This document shows positions 6,698 through 15,511 of a stretch of DNA of 64,000 nt, one piece after another. A program made the position numbers and the translations under genes. The notes beneath the pieces are model-generated. The model searched no databases. It was not told where the DNA came from and was given only the letters and a program-made list of their open reading frames with translations. Numbering within the stretch: position 1 is the stretch's first letter; each line of letters opens with the position of its first letter. This DNA comes from Paenalkalicoccus suaedae (GTDB taxonomy: Bacteria > Bacillota > Bacilli > Bacillales > Salisediminibacteriaceae), in NCBI RefSeq assembly GCF_006965545.2, contig NZ_CP041372.2:620001-684000 (forward strand). Direction: 5' to 3'.

Positions 6698-8890
6698 GTG
6701 GCACATATTCACTTTGATGAAAAAACGAAAGCATTCCATTTACAAACAGCAAAAACAAGCTACATATTCCAAGTAATAAAAGAGAACTACTTAGCACATA
6801 GCTACTGGGGCAAGCGAGTAGAGGACTATCATCTGCTTGCGCAGCCGAGATATCATGATCGTGGATTTTCTGGTAACCCAAACAAAGAAGATCGCACGTT
6901 TTCGTTAGATACTTTGTTGCAAGAATATCCAACTTACGGGCACACGGATTATCGTCAGCCTGCTATTCATGTGGAGCTTGAAAACGGATCAACGGTGCTT
7001 GATCTTCGCTATGACTCTCATACCATTACTTCTGGAAAGAAGCCACTGGAAGGTCTTCCTGCTACGTACACAGAATCCGATGCTGAAGCAGAATCGCTTA
7101 CGGTCACGTTAAAGGATGCGTTAACGAATTTATCCGTGGAGCTAACGTATTCCGTTTTTCCCACCTATGATGCGATAACTCGCTCCGTTCGTGTCGTAAA
7201 CAACGGAGAGGAGAACGTAAAGCTTCAGCAGATTGCATCCTTTAACGTTGATTTTGAAGACGCGGACTTCGATTTTATTACGCTAGCTGGCGCATGGGCG
7301 CGTGAACGTGACGTGGAACGCACGCCACTTCGCCGGGGGACACAAGCAATCGAGAGTCGCCGTGGCTCGAGTAGCCATCAGCAAAATCCATTCTTCGCTT
7401 TAGCTCGTCCTCATACGACAGAGGATCAAGGTGAGGCATACGGAGTTAGTCTCGTTTACAGCGGTAGCTTTGAGGCGTCTATCGAAGTGGATCAGCTAAA
7501 GCAAGCCCGTGCTACGATGGGAATCCATTCCTTCGACTTTTGCTGGCTATTAGAGCCTAGCGCGAGCTTTCAAGCACCAGAGACCGTTTTAGTCTATTCG
7601 GCCAATGGTCTCGGCGACATGTCGCGCACCTACCATACGTTTTACCGAGAGCGACTTGCGCGCGGCGAACACCGTGATAACATTCGCCCGATCTTAATTA
7701 ATAACTGGGAAGCCACTTACTTCGATTTTGATGAAGAAAAATTAGTGGCGATTGCAGAAAAAGCGAAGCAGGCGGATATGGAGCTCTTCGTACTAGACGA
7801 TGGCTGGTTTGGTAAGCGAGAGGATGACACAACGTCACTTGGAGACTGGTTTGTTAATAAAGAGAAGCTACCAAATGGATTAAAGGGTGTAGCAGATCGT
7901 GTCAATGATCTTGGACTACAGTTTGGAATTTGGGTGGAGCCTGAAATGGTATCGGAAGATAGCGATCTCTACCTTGAGCATCCTGACTGGTGTATTCACG
8001 TCCCTGCTAGAAGAAGGTCAGAAAGTCGTAATCAGCGTGTCCTCGACTTTTCTCGCCAGGAGGTAAGGGATGAGATTGTGAAACGGATCTCGGCGGTCCT
8101 TGAGAGTGCGCCGATTACGTATGTGAAGTGGGATATGAATCGGAATATGACGGAGATAGGCTCAGCTGGCCTGCCGCCAGAGCGTCAGCGCGAGACGGCG
8201 CATCGTTACATGCTCGGGCTTTATGAGGTGTTAGAAACGATTACGACGCGTTATCCACACGTGCTGTTTGAGAGCTGCTCAGGTGGGGGCGGACGTGTTG
8301 ACCCAGGCATGCTCTATTACATGCCACAAGCTTGGTCAAGCGACAATACAGACGCTGTTGCGCGCCAGCGTATCCAGTACGGCTCAAGCTTTGTGTACCC
8401 GACGTCATCGCTTGGTGCACACGTATCTGCGGTACCAAATCATCAAGTTAATCGCATTACTTCCTTGAAAGCGCGGGGCGATATGGCAATGGGCGGCGTG
8501 TTTGGATACGAGCTTGATGCGACGGCGTTTACTGACGAAGAGCTTCAGCTTGTGAAGGAGCAAGTGAACCTTTATAAAGAAATCCGTGAAACCGTTCAGT
8601 TTGGGGATCTCTATCGTTTAGACAGTCCGTTCGAGTCTGGTAACTATGGCACGCTCTATGTGAATAGGAATCAAACAGAAGCGGTACTTACGTATATGAA
8701 TACGCTAGGAGAGGCAAATGCTCCATTCAAACGCGTAAAGCTTGCTGGTTTAGAGACTTCTAAGCAGTATACGGTATCAGGTCTTGAAGGCACGTTCGGT
8801 GGCGACGAGCTGATGAACATTGGCGTACCACTACCGTATTTTTACGGCGATTTTCAAACAGTGCTGTGGGTCGTTCGCAGCGTAGAGTAG
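6698..8890 (+). CDS. GH36 alpha-galactosidase
   Basis: This 730-residue cytoplasmic retaining alpha-galactosidase would release galactose from melibiose, raffinose or stachyose. It has the N-terminal beta-sandwich (to about 310), a TIM barrel with LDDGWFGKRED, FGIWVEPEM, the nucleophile aspartate in YVKWDMNRNMTEI and the acid/base aspartate in WSSDNTDAVAR, and a C-terminal beta domain. Length fits the tetrameric Bacillus/Geobacillus enzymes. I start at GTG 6698, giving MAHIHFDEKT, because GGAGG lies about 10 nt upstream; TTG 6695 is equally possible, and longer frames from TTG 6635 or ATG 6656 lack a Shine-Dalgarno site. The galactose released would feed the gal operon 13 kb away. No transporter is adjacent. 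Confidence 0.95.
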   Translation: MAHIHFDEKTKAFHLQTAKTSYIFQVIKENYLAHSYWGKRVEDYHLLAQPRYHDRGFSGNPNKEDRTFSLDTLLQEYPTYGHTDYRQPAIHVELENGSTVLDLRYDSHTITSGKKPLEGLPATYTESDAEAESLTVTLKDALTNLSVELTYSVFPTYDAITRSVRVVNNGEENVKLQQIASFNVDFEDADFDFITLAGAWARERDVERTPLRRGTQAIESRRGSSSHQQNPFFALARPHTTEDQGEAYGVSLVYSGSFEASIEVDQLKQARATMGIHSFDFCWLLEPSASFQAPETVLVYSANGLGDMSRTYHTFYRERLARGEHRDNIRPILINNWEATYFDFDEEKLVAIAEKAKQADMELFVLDDGWFGKREDDTTSLGDWFVNKEKLPNGLKGVADRVNDLGLQFGIWVEPEMVSEDSDLYLEHPDWCIHVPARRRSESRNQRVLDFSRQEVRDEIVKRISAVLESAPITYVKWDMNRNMTEIGSAGLPPERQRETAHRYMLGLYEVLETITTRYPHVLFESCSGGGGRVDPGMLYYMPQAWSSDNTDAVARQRIQYGSSFVYPTSSLGAHVSAVPNHQVNRITSLKARGDMAMGGVFGYELDATAFTDEELQLVKEQVNLYKEIRETVQFGDLYRLDSPFESGNYGTLYVNRNQTEAVLTYMNTLGEANAPFKRVKLAGLETSKQYTVSGLEGTFGGDELMNIGVPLPYFYGDFQTVLWVVRSVE

Positions 8891-8906
8891 TAGGATGTAG
8901 AGAGAA

Positions 8907-8935
8907 GGCTAGGCACTAAGTGTCTAGTCTTTTTG
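8907..8935 (+). terminator. Terminator of the alpha-galactosidase gene
   Basis: GGCTAGGCAC and GTGTCTAGTC form a 10-bp stem with a TAA loop, followed by TTTTT. Confidence 0.88.
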
Positions 8936-8984
8936 TGTTGGGCATGTGTGGCCTTGTTGGGGCTTTCGTGCTTTCATTTTGTAA

Positions 8985-9105
8985 GTGTGTTTAACTTCTC
9001 GAGTTTTTTGGTGAAGTGCGTTCACGTTCTCCTAAAGTGTGTTCAACTTCTTCGCAATTTCAGCAAAGTGTGTTCACGTTCTCCCAATATGTGTTCAACT
9101 TCTCC
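8985..9105. repeat. Intergenic box array B (21/31-nt period)
   Basis: The core GTTTAAC, GTTCACG, GTTCAAC, GTTCACG, GTTCAAC starts at 8989, 9020, 9041, 9072 and 9093. Spacings are 31, 21, 31 and 21 nt, close to three and two helical turns. Most copies read GTG-TGTTCAAC-TTCTC. This is the only one of the seven arrays not in a convergent gap; it lies between two plus-strand genes. Confidence 0.65.
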
Positions 9106-9120
9106 ATCCAGCACCCCAAG

Positions 9121-9149
9121 TTGACACAAGGAAGCCACAGTGATAGCAT
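9121..9149 (+). promoter_or_regulatory. Sigma-A promoter of the MFS exporter gene
   Basis: TTGACA at 9121-9126 and TAGCAT at 9144-9149 are separated by 17 nt, about 60 nt before the start codon. Confidence 0.65.
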
Positions 9150-9159
9150 ATATTTATAG

Positions 9160-9176
9160 TGACTGACTATCAGTCA
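9160..9176. promoter_or_regulatory. TetR-type operator palindrome
   Basis: TGACTGA-CTA-TCAGTCA is a perfect 7-bp inverted repeat located about 10 nt after the -10 box, over the expected transcription start. The arm sequence is typical of operators bound by TetR-family repressors of efflux pumps. No tetR gene is adjacent. Confidence 0.75.
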
Positions 9177-9207
9177 TTTTTTAGCAACAAGAAAAGGGGG
9201 GAGTAGG

Positions 9208-10422
9208 ATGCTCCCAAATCAGCCGCTTTATAAAAACCGATCATTTATGCTCGTATGGATGTCCGGCGTCACCGTGATGCTTGGATTCTCCATGTTCTTT
9301 TTATCAGTCTCATGGTTTATCGTAGATGTATTAAACAATCCAGGCGTCCTTGGCGTTGTGCTCATGGCCGTCTCGATACCACGTGTCATCATGATGGTTT
9401 ATGGAGGAATTTTAGCCGACAAGCTACAAAAATCCTTAATCATGTTTGTGACAAACGCCATGCAGGTACTCATCATGGTCGCGATGATTACGCTCTTTGT
9501 AAACGACTGGCTCACGATTACATCGCTTATCATAATCGCAGCGATCTTCGGATTTTTAGACGCATTTTTCTTCCCAGCCGTCTCGTCGATGATCCCAACG
9601 ATCGTGCCAGATGAACAGCTTCAGCGCGCCAATTCGTTATTCCAAGGGTCAACAGAGATGATGTTTATCATCGGCCCATTAATTGCAGGAATCTTACTCA
9701 CAGTAGGAGACTTCACGCTCACCTTCTCAGGGTCAGCGATTCTCATCTTTATCTCCACCGTACTCGTATTTCCGCCGCTCATTCGCGACCCACTACCGGA
9801 GAAAACAGAGTCACGCTCTGCCTTAGCAGATTTAAAGGAAGGCTTCACGTACGTCAAGCAATCACCTGTGCATCGGGCCGGGACACTCTCGATTGTTGTC
9901 ATTAACTTATTTATCATTGGTCCACTTATCATCAGCTTTCCTCTATTAGTAGACGCACTCGGCGGTACGCCGTTCGAACTAAGTCTATTAGAAGGTGGCT
10001 TTGCTGTAGGAACATTTTTAGCAAGCGTCGTTGTCGTCATTTGGAATCTTAAAAAGAAGCGAGGCCGTCTTGTATTTGGCTCGCTCATCGTTTCTTTCTT
10101 ACTTGTAATGATATTTAGTCAGCTTCAAACGCTACCATTTCTCGTATTACTCGTTGCACTAACGGGATTCGTAGCGATGTTTGTGTATCTACCAACGGTC
10201 ACGATGGTGCAAGAGAATACGGATAAGGATAAGCTAGGACGAGTCATGAGTTTGATTTCACTCGCAGCAAGCGGCTTCGAACCAATCGCGTTCGGCCTCA
10301 TCGCCTTCTTAGTAGCAGCAGCCTTAGACGTCCAAACCGTTCTCCTCATCTTCGGTGCAATCGGCCTCGTCTTGAGCGTTATTCTCGTCTGGGCTAGTCC
10401 ATTTTTCAGAAACATGGATTAG
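9208..10422 (+). CDS. MFS transporter, drug/siderophore exporter type
   Basis: This 404-residue membrane protein has about twelve hydrophobic segments and the layout of the EntS/MFS_3 branch: a short N-terminus (LYKNRSFMLVWMSGVTVMLG), the motif-A-like loop YGGILADKLQKSLIMF (about 70-85) and the central loop near 190-220. It probably exports a small hydrophobic compound by proton antiport. The start codon follows GGGGGGAG. Control is probably by a TetR-family repressor acting at the palindrome overlapping the start site, so expression should be induced by a substrate or a related ligand. The substrate is unknown. Confidence 0.88.
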   Translation: MLPNQPLYKNRSFMLVWMSGVTVMLGFSMFFLSVSWFIVDVLNNPGVLGVVLMAVSIPRVIMMVYGGILADKLQKSLIMFVTNAMQVLIMVAMITLFVNDWLTITSLIIIAAIFGFLDAFFFPAVSSMIPTIVPDEQLQRANSLFQGSTEMMFIIGPLIAGILLTVGDFTLTFSGSAILIFISTVLVFPPLIRDPLPEKTESRSALADLKEGFTYVKQSPVHRAGTLSIVVINLFIIGPLIISFPLLVDALGGTPFELSLLEGGFAVGTFLASVVVVIWNLKKKRGRLVFGSLIVSFLLVMIFSQLQTLPFLVLLVALTGFVAMFVYLPTVTMVQENTDKDKLGRVMSLISLAASGFEPIAFGLIAFLVAAALDVQTVLLIFGAIGLVLSVILVWASPFFRNMD

Positions 10423-10440
10423 GTGTTGAGGGGAGGGTTT

Positions 10441-10532
10441 GCACCAAATGGAGGGCCGTTTGCGTCAAGCACATTGGTTGCACCAAGCGGAGGCCTGCAT
10501 GCATCACTTTAAAGTGAGTTTGCATCAAAACA
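10441..10532. repeat. Intergenic box array C (mostly 21-nt period, convergent gap)
   Basis: Boxes GCACCAA, GCGTCAA, GCACCAA, GCATCAC and GCATCAA, usually preceded by TT or TG, start at 10441, 10462, 10480, 10501 and 10522 (spacings 21, 18, 21, 21). The array lies between the 3' ends of the MFS gene and a zinc-ribbon gene. Confidence 0.6.
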
Positions 10533-10585
10533 CATTTACCCACTCCAAAAAAGCTCCTCACTCAACCCTTAAATGCAAATGAACA

Positions 10586-10618
10586 CAAAAGAGGGCCCAA
10601 TTACGGGGCCCTCTTTAT
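10586..10618. terminator. Bidirectional terminator, MFS / zinc-ribbon gene
   Basis: AAAGAGGGCCC and GGGCCCTCTTT pair over 11 bp with a 7-nt loop. The A-run and T-run at the stem base suit termination from either side. Confidence 0.8.
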
Positions 10619-10622
10619 CTAC

Positions 10623-10826
10623 CTAACAAAACGACATTACAATCACAACGATTACAAGAATCAAGACAATATTGATTAACGTTGACGAAACAGAGGATTC
10701 ATCCTTAGAACGCTCCTGAATGATTGTTCGAGGGCGTTCTTTTTTTATAGGATAGCCACAGTGGGGGCAGGATGCTGCTGCTGTGGAAATCGACCGATCA
10801 CATTCTGGGCAAGGGCGAAGCGCCAT
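10623..10826 (-). CDS. Small zinc-ribbon protein with C-terminal membrane anchor
   Basis: This 67-residue protein has a zinc ribbon at the N-terminus (CPECDRSISTAAASCPHCG, cysteines at about 6, 9, 20 and 23), a charged linker and one C-terminal transmembrane segment (INIVLILVIVVIVMSF). The ribbon should face the cytoplasm, tail-anchored. It is a clear paralogue of the protein at 11204-11413; the first 25 residues align without gaps. AGAGGAGAG precedes the ATG. The role is unknown; such proteins may act as membrane-linked adaptors. Confidence 0.8.
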   Translation of the reverse strand: MALRPCPECDRSISTAAASCPHCGYPIKKERPRTIIQERSKDESSVSSTLINIVLILVIVVIVMSFC

Positions 10827-10886
10827 TAAAAATCTCTCCTCTCCAAATTAGCGAATTTTTGCGGATAAAAAACGAATGAGGCTAAT

Positions 10887-11162
10887 CTAAAACACGCCTC
10901 CAAGTGTATAAGCTACAATGTCCCATGGATCGGAGACACTGCCTTCTACATAAAGCGGAGCAACATACTCCCAAAACACACTTGCCGAAAGTAATACAGT
11001 AATTGCAAGTGGCCAGGATAGAAAGAGATATTGTCTTTGGCGCGCTATATCAAACAATGCACCTGCAACAGCCATTAGTAGCATCCCCGCTAAAAAATCA
11101 TTAAAATACCAGTGAATCAAGAAGTGGTCCGTCCATGTTTTAAGTATCTGTTGGTTAAACAA
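10887..11162 (-). CDS. Hypothetical small membrane protein between zinc-ribbon paralogues
   Basis: This protein of about 91 residues has three hydrophobic stretches (FLAGMLLMAVAGALFD, LFLSWPLAITVLLSASVFW, DIVAYTLGGVF). The ending W-D-I-V-A-Y-T-L-G-G is like that of VanZ-type or similar small membrane proteins, but the stop comes sooner than usual after it. The only start I can propose is TTG at 11162, with a weak AGGA; the same frame stays open upstream and reads another hydrophobic helix (GSAVVVLLGYLF), so the real N-terminus may lie upstream or the gene may be damaged. It sits between two zinc-ribbon genes on the same strand. Confidence 0.45.
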   Translation of the reverse strand: MFNQQILKTWTDHFLIHWYFNDFLAGMLLMAVAGALFDIARQRQYLFLSWPLAITVLLSASVFWEYVAPLYVEGSVSDPWDIVAYTLGGVF

Positions 11163-11203
11163 ATATCCTAACAGAACGACTACAGCGGATCCTAGGTGAA
11201 TCG

Positions 11204-11413
11204 TTAAAGAATAATAATTGCGACTGCGATACCAATTGCTAAGAGGACGAAGCAGCCGCAGCAGCCCATTCCCTTGCGCTCTTTCGGAGCTTCCTGATAA
11301 ATCACGCTGGGATGGGGTGTACGGCTTTCCCTTAAAGGGTAGCCACAGTGAGGACAGGCTTTCGCGTGATCGGAAATCGACCGATCACATTCTGGACAGC
11401 TAATAAGTGCCAA
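11204..11413 (-). CDS. Small zinc-ribbon protein with C-terminal membrane anchor (paralogue)
   Basis: This 69-residue protein has an N-terminal zinc ribbon (CPECDRSISDHAKACPHCG), a linker, and a C-terminal hydrophobic anchor (CFVLLAIGIAVAIIIL) preceded by a second cysteine cluster, GMGCCGC. The start is TTG with GGAGAGG 7 nt upstream. It duplicates the gene at 10623-10826, with the membrane protein gene between them, which suggests a local duplication. The GCCGC cluster is absent from the sister protein and may be a lipidation or metal site. Function unknown. Confidence 0.78.
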   Translation of the reverse strand: MALISCPECDRSISDHAKACPHCGYPLRESRTPHPSVIYQEAPKERKGMGCCGCFVLLAIGIAVAIIIL

Positions 11414-11539
11414 GTTTCATCCTCTCCTTTCTCTCCAAATATTTCTCTAATTCTTTCTACGAGGAAACGACAAAAAAAGATTCAAATCGCGCAAAGGTCC
11501 ATAGTAAGGCCAATTAAAATCAATTTGTAAAACATCATG

Positions 11540-11553
11540 TGAAAGCGTTGACA
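11540..11553 (+). promoter_or_regulatory. cre site (CcpA binding) before the LacI-thuA operon
   Basis: TGAAAGCGTTGACA fits the consensus TGWAANCGNTNWCA at every defined position. It lies about 90 nt before the LacI start, so glucose repression of the operon through CcpA is expected. Confidence 0.8.
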
Positions 11554-11585
11554 TAGATACATGCATGTTTTATAGTTACGGTATA

Positions 11586-11599
11586 GTTAACCGGTTCAC
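11586..11599 (+). promoter_or_regulatory. Putative LacI-family operator
   Basis: GTTAACCGGTTCAC has an 8-bp perfect palindrome AACCGGTT with central CG, the usual form of LacI/GalR operators. It lies 45 nt before the LacI-type gene, which suggests autoregulation and control of the downstream operon. Confidence 0.6.
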
Positions 11600-11643
11600 A
11601 AACGAGCCAGATAATCTGTTACATATGTAAGATTGGAGGGGCT

Positions 11644-12648
11644 ATGGACAAACGAGTAACGATCAAAGATGTGGCGGAACGAGCTGGCGTCTCGAAAGCA
11701 ACGGTCTCGTATGTGTTAAACGGCGTACGTAAAGTGTCGCCCGCAACACGAGACAAAGTCATGAAGGCTATTGATGAGCTAGATTATTCACCTGACTTTA
11801 CTGCCATTAGCCTCTCTAAACGCCAATCTAATCTAATAGGGATTTTACTTCCGCTTAAAAATGAATCGATTGAAGCAATCATGAAAGAAAATACGTATTT
11901 TAACGAAATGATTAGTGGGATTGAGCTCGTTGCAAGACAAAATAATTACGATATCCTCCTCACTGGAATTGGTCACATTGAGGACCATGAGACATGGGTT
12001 AGGAAGCGTAATGTCGATGGACTCCTATTTTTAGGGGCATTCCCTGAGGAGATGTACCGCATTCCAATCAGTGTACCGTCGATTCTTATTGATGTATATG
12101 AGGAGCAACCGGAGCTTTCATCCATCCTAATCGATGACTATCGTGGAGGTTATCTGGCAACAAAGCATCTTCTCGAGTTAAACCACACAAAAATCGCTTT
12201 TATCTCCACAGGGAGTACGAATTCTGTGGAAGGAGAACGTCTGCGTGGCTATACGGATGCGATGGGAGCAACGAAACACTTAATCGTAGCAGAAAGCTTA
12301 CACAATTTTGAAAGCGGTTATCAGATTGGGGAGCGTATTGTGAAGGAGAAGCTTGATATAACGGGCTTCGTCGTCACTTCAGATATCACCGCCATCGGTA
12401 TGCTAAAAGCGTTTCACGACGCTGGTAAGCATGTACCAGAGGATTACTCTGTCGTTGGGTTTGATGACATTAGCATGAGTAAGTATGCCATTCCGGCTCT
12501 TACAACAATTCATCAGCCAACCATGGAAAAAGGGCAGCTTGCGACACGAATGCTACTACGCAGAATGCAAGAAAAGGACGCGCCAGTGGAAAAGCAAAAG
12601 CTTGATGTAGAGCTCATTATTCGCGAATCCACGGCACGATTTAACTAA
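11644..12648 (+). CDS. LacI family transcriptional regulator
   Basis: This 334-residue repressor has the N-terminal LacI helix-turn-helix ([23 protein letters not shown], split at positions 5-27), a hinge helix ([15 protein letters not shown]) and a periplasmic-binding-protein-like effector domain with [26 protein letters not shown] and [20 protein letters not shown]. It is the first gene of the thuA operon, so the effector is probably a product or intermediate of that pathway. GGAGGGG precedes the ATG. A cre site and a CG-centred palindrome lie upstream. Confidence 0.93.
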   Translation: MDKRVTIKDVAERAGVSKATVSYVLNGVRKVSPATRDKVMKAIDELDYSPDFTAISLSKRQSNLIGILLPLKNESIEAIMKENTYFNEMISGIELVARQNNYDILLTGIGHIEDHETWVRKRNVDGLLFLGAFPEEMYRIPISVPSILIDVYEEQPELSSILIDDYRGGYLATKHLLELNHTKIAFISTGSTNSVEGERLRGYTDAMGATKHLIVAESLHNFESGYQIGERIVKEKLDITGFVVTSDITAIGMLKAFHDAGKHVPEDYSVVGFDDISMSKYAIPALTTIHQPTMEKGQLATRMLLRRMQEKDAPVEKQKLDVELIIRESTARFN

Positions 12649-12664
12649 AAAAAGGGGTACGATC

Positions 12665-13384
12665 ATGCATATTACAATTTGGAACGAAAACAGACACGAG
12701 CAGAAAAATCCAGAGGTGAAGGAAATTTATCCAGAGGGTATTCACGGCCAGCTTAAGTCCTTCTTAGAGGGTGCGCATACGGTAACGACGGCGACGCTTG
12801 ACGAGCCGGAGCACGGATTAACGGATGAGGTGCTTAAGAAGACGGATGTCCTTCTATGGTGGGGTCATTTAGCGCACGAAGAAGTGAGCGATGAGGTTGT
12901 CGAGAAGGTACGTCAACGCGTGCTAGAGGGAATGGGTCTGATTGTGCTTCACTCGGCTCACTTCTCAAAGATCTTTAAAGTATTAATGGGTACATCTTGT
13001 GACCTAAAGTGGCGCGAAGCTGATGAGACGGAGCGTCTATGGGTGGTGGATCCTAGTCACCCAATCACAGAAGGAATTGGCGAGTACATTGAGCTTGAGC
13101 GTGAGGAAATGTACGGAGAGCATTTTGATATTCCAGCTCCAGATCAGCTTGTATTCCTCAGCTGGTTTGAAGGTGGAGAGGTGTTCCGCAGTGGTTGTAC
13201 GTATCAGCGTGGGAATGGACGTATTTTCTACTTCCGACCAGGACATGAGACGTATCCAACTTACCATAATGACAAAGTACAGCGTGTGATTCAAAACGCG
13301 GTCGAGTGGGCAGCGCCACTTAGCCGTCCGCGTCCAATTTACGGGAATGCACCATCTATCGAAGAAATTAAGCCTAAAAACTAA
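12665..13384 (+). CDS. thuA: ThuA-like protein (trehalose utilisation family)
   Basis: This 239-residue cytoplasmic protein belongs to the ThuA branch of the class I glutamine amidotransferase-like fold. Visible motifs are [11 protein letters not shown] at the start, [13 protein letters not shown] (about 58-70), [19 protein letters not shown] (about 91-109) and [14 protein letters not shown]. In rhizobia ThuA works with the dehydrogenase ThuB on trehalose and related disaccharides, giving 3-keto sugars. The two Gfo/Idh/MocA genes that follow would supply the dehydrogenase. The start is 16 nt after the LacI gene, with AAAGGGG as RBS. The exact reaction is not established for this branch. Confidence 0.85.
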   Translation: MHITIWNENRHEQKNPEVKEIYPEGIHGQLKSFLEGAHTVTTATLDEPEHGLTDEVLKKTDVLLWWGHLAHEEVSDEVVEKVRQRVLEGMGLIVLHSAHFSKIFKVLMGTSCDLKWREADETERLWVVDPSHPITEGIGEYIELEREEMYGEHFDIPAPDQLVFLSWFEGGEVFRSGCTYQRGNGRIFYFRPGHETYPTYHNDKVQRVIQNAVEWAAPLSRPRPIYGNAPSIEEIKPKN

Positions 13385-13426
13385 TTCGACTATATTTTCT
13401 ATATAAAAAAAGGAGAGTGGAGAAAC

Positions 13427-14443
13427 ATGAAAGTAGCAGTTATTGGATGTGGAAGTATTGCACAGCACCGCCATTTACCGGAGTACCATGCAAATGATGC
13501 CGTAGAGATCGTAGCGGTAGTAGATATTAACGAAGAGCGCGCAAAGCAAACCGCAGATAAGTATGGCGCAAAAGCGTACACGGACTATAAGGAAGTACTT
13601 GCGATTGACGATATCGAAGCAGTGAGTGTTTGCACACCAAACTACTTGCATGCTCCCATCTCGATTGATGCGCTGGAGGCTGGCAAGCATGTGCTTTGCG
13701 AGAAGCCGATGGCGACATCAAAGGAAGAAGCAGTCAACATGATCGCTGCAGCAAATAACGCAGGGAAGAAGCTAATGATCGCACACAATCAGCGCTTTGT
13801 ACCGTCTCATAAAAAGGCACGTGACATTATCGCAAGCGGCGAGCTTGGAAAAATCTTTAGCTTCCGTACAGCGTTTGGTCACGGTGGACCAGAGCGTTGG
13901 AGCGCGGATGGAATGGATAGCTGGTTCTTTAGAAAGGACGAAGCATTCATTGGTGCGATGGGCGATCTAGGGGTACATAAGACGGACCTCTTACGCTATA
14001 TCCTAGGAGAAGAATTCACGGAAGTGGGTGCGTTTGTTGAAGCATCTGCTAAGGAGAATTCAACGGTTGATGATACAGCGGTCCTTATGCTGAAGTCAGA
14101 AAGCGGAATTATCGGAAGCCTTGCTGCAAGCTGGTCGTACACAGCTGGAGAAGATAACTCAACGGTTATTTACGCTGAGAAAGGGATTCTTCGCTTAGAG
14201 GACGACCCTGTTCATTCGATGATCGTGCAGTATAAGACTGGCGAAGTCGTGAAATACGAGCTTGGCGGCATTCAAACAAACGATTCAGGTGGACAAACGA
14301 ATACGCACGTTATCGATCAGTTCGTAACGTCTATTCAAGATGACGTGGAACCCCCTGTTTCTGGCGAAGAGGGCATGAAGTCACTCAATATCATTCTAGG
14401 TGCGCTCGAAGCAAACGAAACAAAGCGTATCGTATCGCTCTAA
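13427..14443 (+). CDS. Gfo/Idh/MocA family oxidoreductase 1
   Basis: This 338-residue NAD(P)-dependent sugar dehydrogenase has a Rossmann domain starting VAVIGCGSIAQHRHLPEY (4-21) and the family EKP motif in LCEKPMATSKEEA (about 91-103). The catalytic region has DLGVHKTDLLRYI (about 183-195), where the aspartate and histidine act in hydride transfer. The family oxidises sugar hydroxyls, often at C3 of glycosides. AGGAGAGTGG precedes the ATG. It is the third gene of the LacI-thuA operon and a paralogue of the next gene. Confidence 0.9.
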   Translation: MKVAVIGCGSIAQHRHLPEYHANDAVEIVAVVDINEERAKQTADKYGAKAYTDYKEVLAIDDIEAVSVCTPNYLHAPISIDALEAGKHVLCEKPMATSKEEAVNMIAAANNAGKKLMIAHNQRFVPSHKKARDIIASGELGKIFSFRTAFGHGGPERWSADGMDSWFFRKDEAFIGAMGDLGVHKTDLLRYILGEEFTEVGAFVEASAKENSTVDDTAVLMLKSESGIIGSLAASWSYTAGEDNSTVIYAEKGILRLEDDPVHSMIVQYKTGEVVKYELGGIQTNDSGGQTNTHVIDQFVTSIQDDVEPPVSGEEGMKSLNIILGALEANETKRIVSL

Positions 14444-14455
14444 GGAGGTCTTTTG

Positions 14456-15490
14456 ATGGAGATGCTAAAGGTCGGAATTATCGGAGCCGGGGGGATTGCG
14501 CAAACACGTCATATCCCAGCCTTTCAGGCGCTACCGGACGTAAAAATAGAGGCAGTATGTGACGTGTACGAAGAGACAGCGAAGCTTGTTGCCGAGACGC
14601 ACAACATCCCGCACACATTTACGAACTATGAGGATGTTTTCCCATTAGTAGATGCAGTGATTATCTGTACGCCAAATAAATTCCACGCACAAATCACCGT
14701 TGCAGCGCTTGCTGCCGGCGTGAACGTGCTATGCGAGAAGCCAATGGCGATGACAGCTACTGAGGCGGAAACCATGCTTGACGCTGCGAATCGCAGTGGA
14801 AAAGTACTCTCTATTGCGTACCACTATCGCTTTATGAAGGAAGCACAGGCGGCAAAACGCATTATCACAGAGAAGGAAATTGGCGAGCCGATTGTCGGTC
14901 GCGCGCAGGCACTTCGACGACGTAAAGTACCAGGCTGGGGTGTGTTTACTAACAAGGAGCTTCAAGGCGGAGGTAGTCTTATCGACTTCGGCTGTCACTT
15001 CTTAGATCTTTCCATGTGGCTATTAAACAATCCAAAGCCTGTTGAAGTACTAGGCAAAGCCTACAACAGACTGAGCAAGATGCCAGGACAAATCAACCAG
15101 TGGGGTCTCTATGATCATTCTACGTTCGAGGTGGATGACCACGTGACTGCCTACATTACGTTTGAAAATGGCGAATCCTTGCAGTTTGAGACGTCTTGGG
15201 CCGCAAACGTCAAGGATGATAAAGAATACGTCAGTATCTCCGGCGAGACGGGTGGACTTGATCTATTCCCACTCGAAGTCAATCAGGCTAAGCACGGCAT
15301 GCTATTTGACAGCACGATGAACTGGCTACCAGGCGATGAGGATCCAGGTCTCTTCCAGGCGAGAAACTTCGTAGACGCTTGTTTAGGCCGAGGCGAATTA
15401 ATCGTCAAGCCGGAGGAAGCGCATCAAGTACAACAGATTATCGATGCGATTTATGAAAGTAGTGAAACAGGAAGAAGTGTAAGACTCTAA
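14456..15490 (+). CDS. Gfo/Idh/MocA family oxidoreductase 2
   Basis: This 344-residue paralogue of the preceding protein begins VGIIGAGGIAQTRHIPAF, has LCEKPMAMTATEA and the active-site stretch DFGCHFLDLSMWLL. Having two such enzymes side by side suggests two redox steps, for example oxidation of a glycoside at C3 and later reduction of the freed keto sugar; that is inference. AAGGAGGT lies 6 nt before ATG 14456, so I do not use the TTG one codon upstream. The gap to the previous stop is 12 nt and to the next gene 21 nt. Confidence 0.9.
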   Translation: MEMLKVGIIGAGGIAQTRHIPAFQALPDVKIEAVCDVYEETAKLVAETHNIPHTFTNYEDVFPLVDAVIICTPNKFHAQITVAALAAGVNVLCEKPMAMTATEAETMLDAANRSGKVLSIAYHYRFMKEAQAAKRIITEKEIGEPIVGRAQALRRRKVPGWGVFTNKELQGGGSLIDFGCHFLDLSMWLLNNPKPVEVLGKAYNRLSKMPGQINQWGLYDHSTFEVDDHVTAYITFENGESLQFETSWAANVKDDKEYVSISGETGGLDLFPLEVNQAKHGMLFDSTMNWLPGDEDPGLFQARNFVDACLGRGELIVKPEEAHQVQQIIDAIYESSETGRSVRL

Positions 15491-15511
15491 TTTTACAGGA
15501 GGCGATTGTAC

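Noticed and set aside
8933-9124. 63-codon cysteine/serine-rich open frame
   Set aside because: It lies on array B directly after a terminator, with no ribosome site.
9255-9614. 119-codon frame inside the MFS gene, and similar long shadows such as 9621-10088 minus and 34299-34484
   Set aside because: They overlap clearly coding, motif-bearing genes and have no family features.
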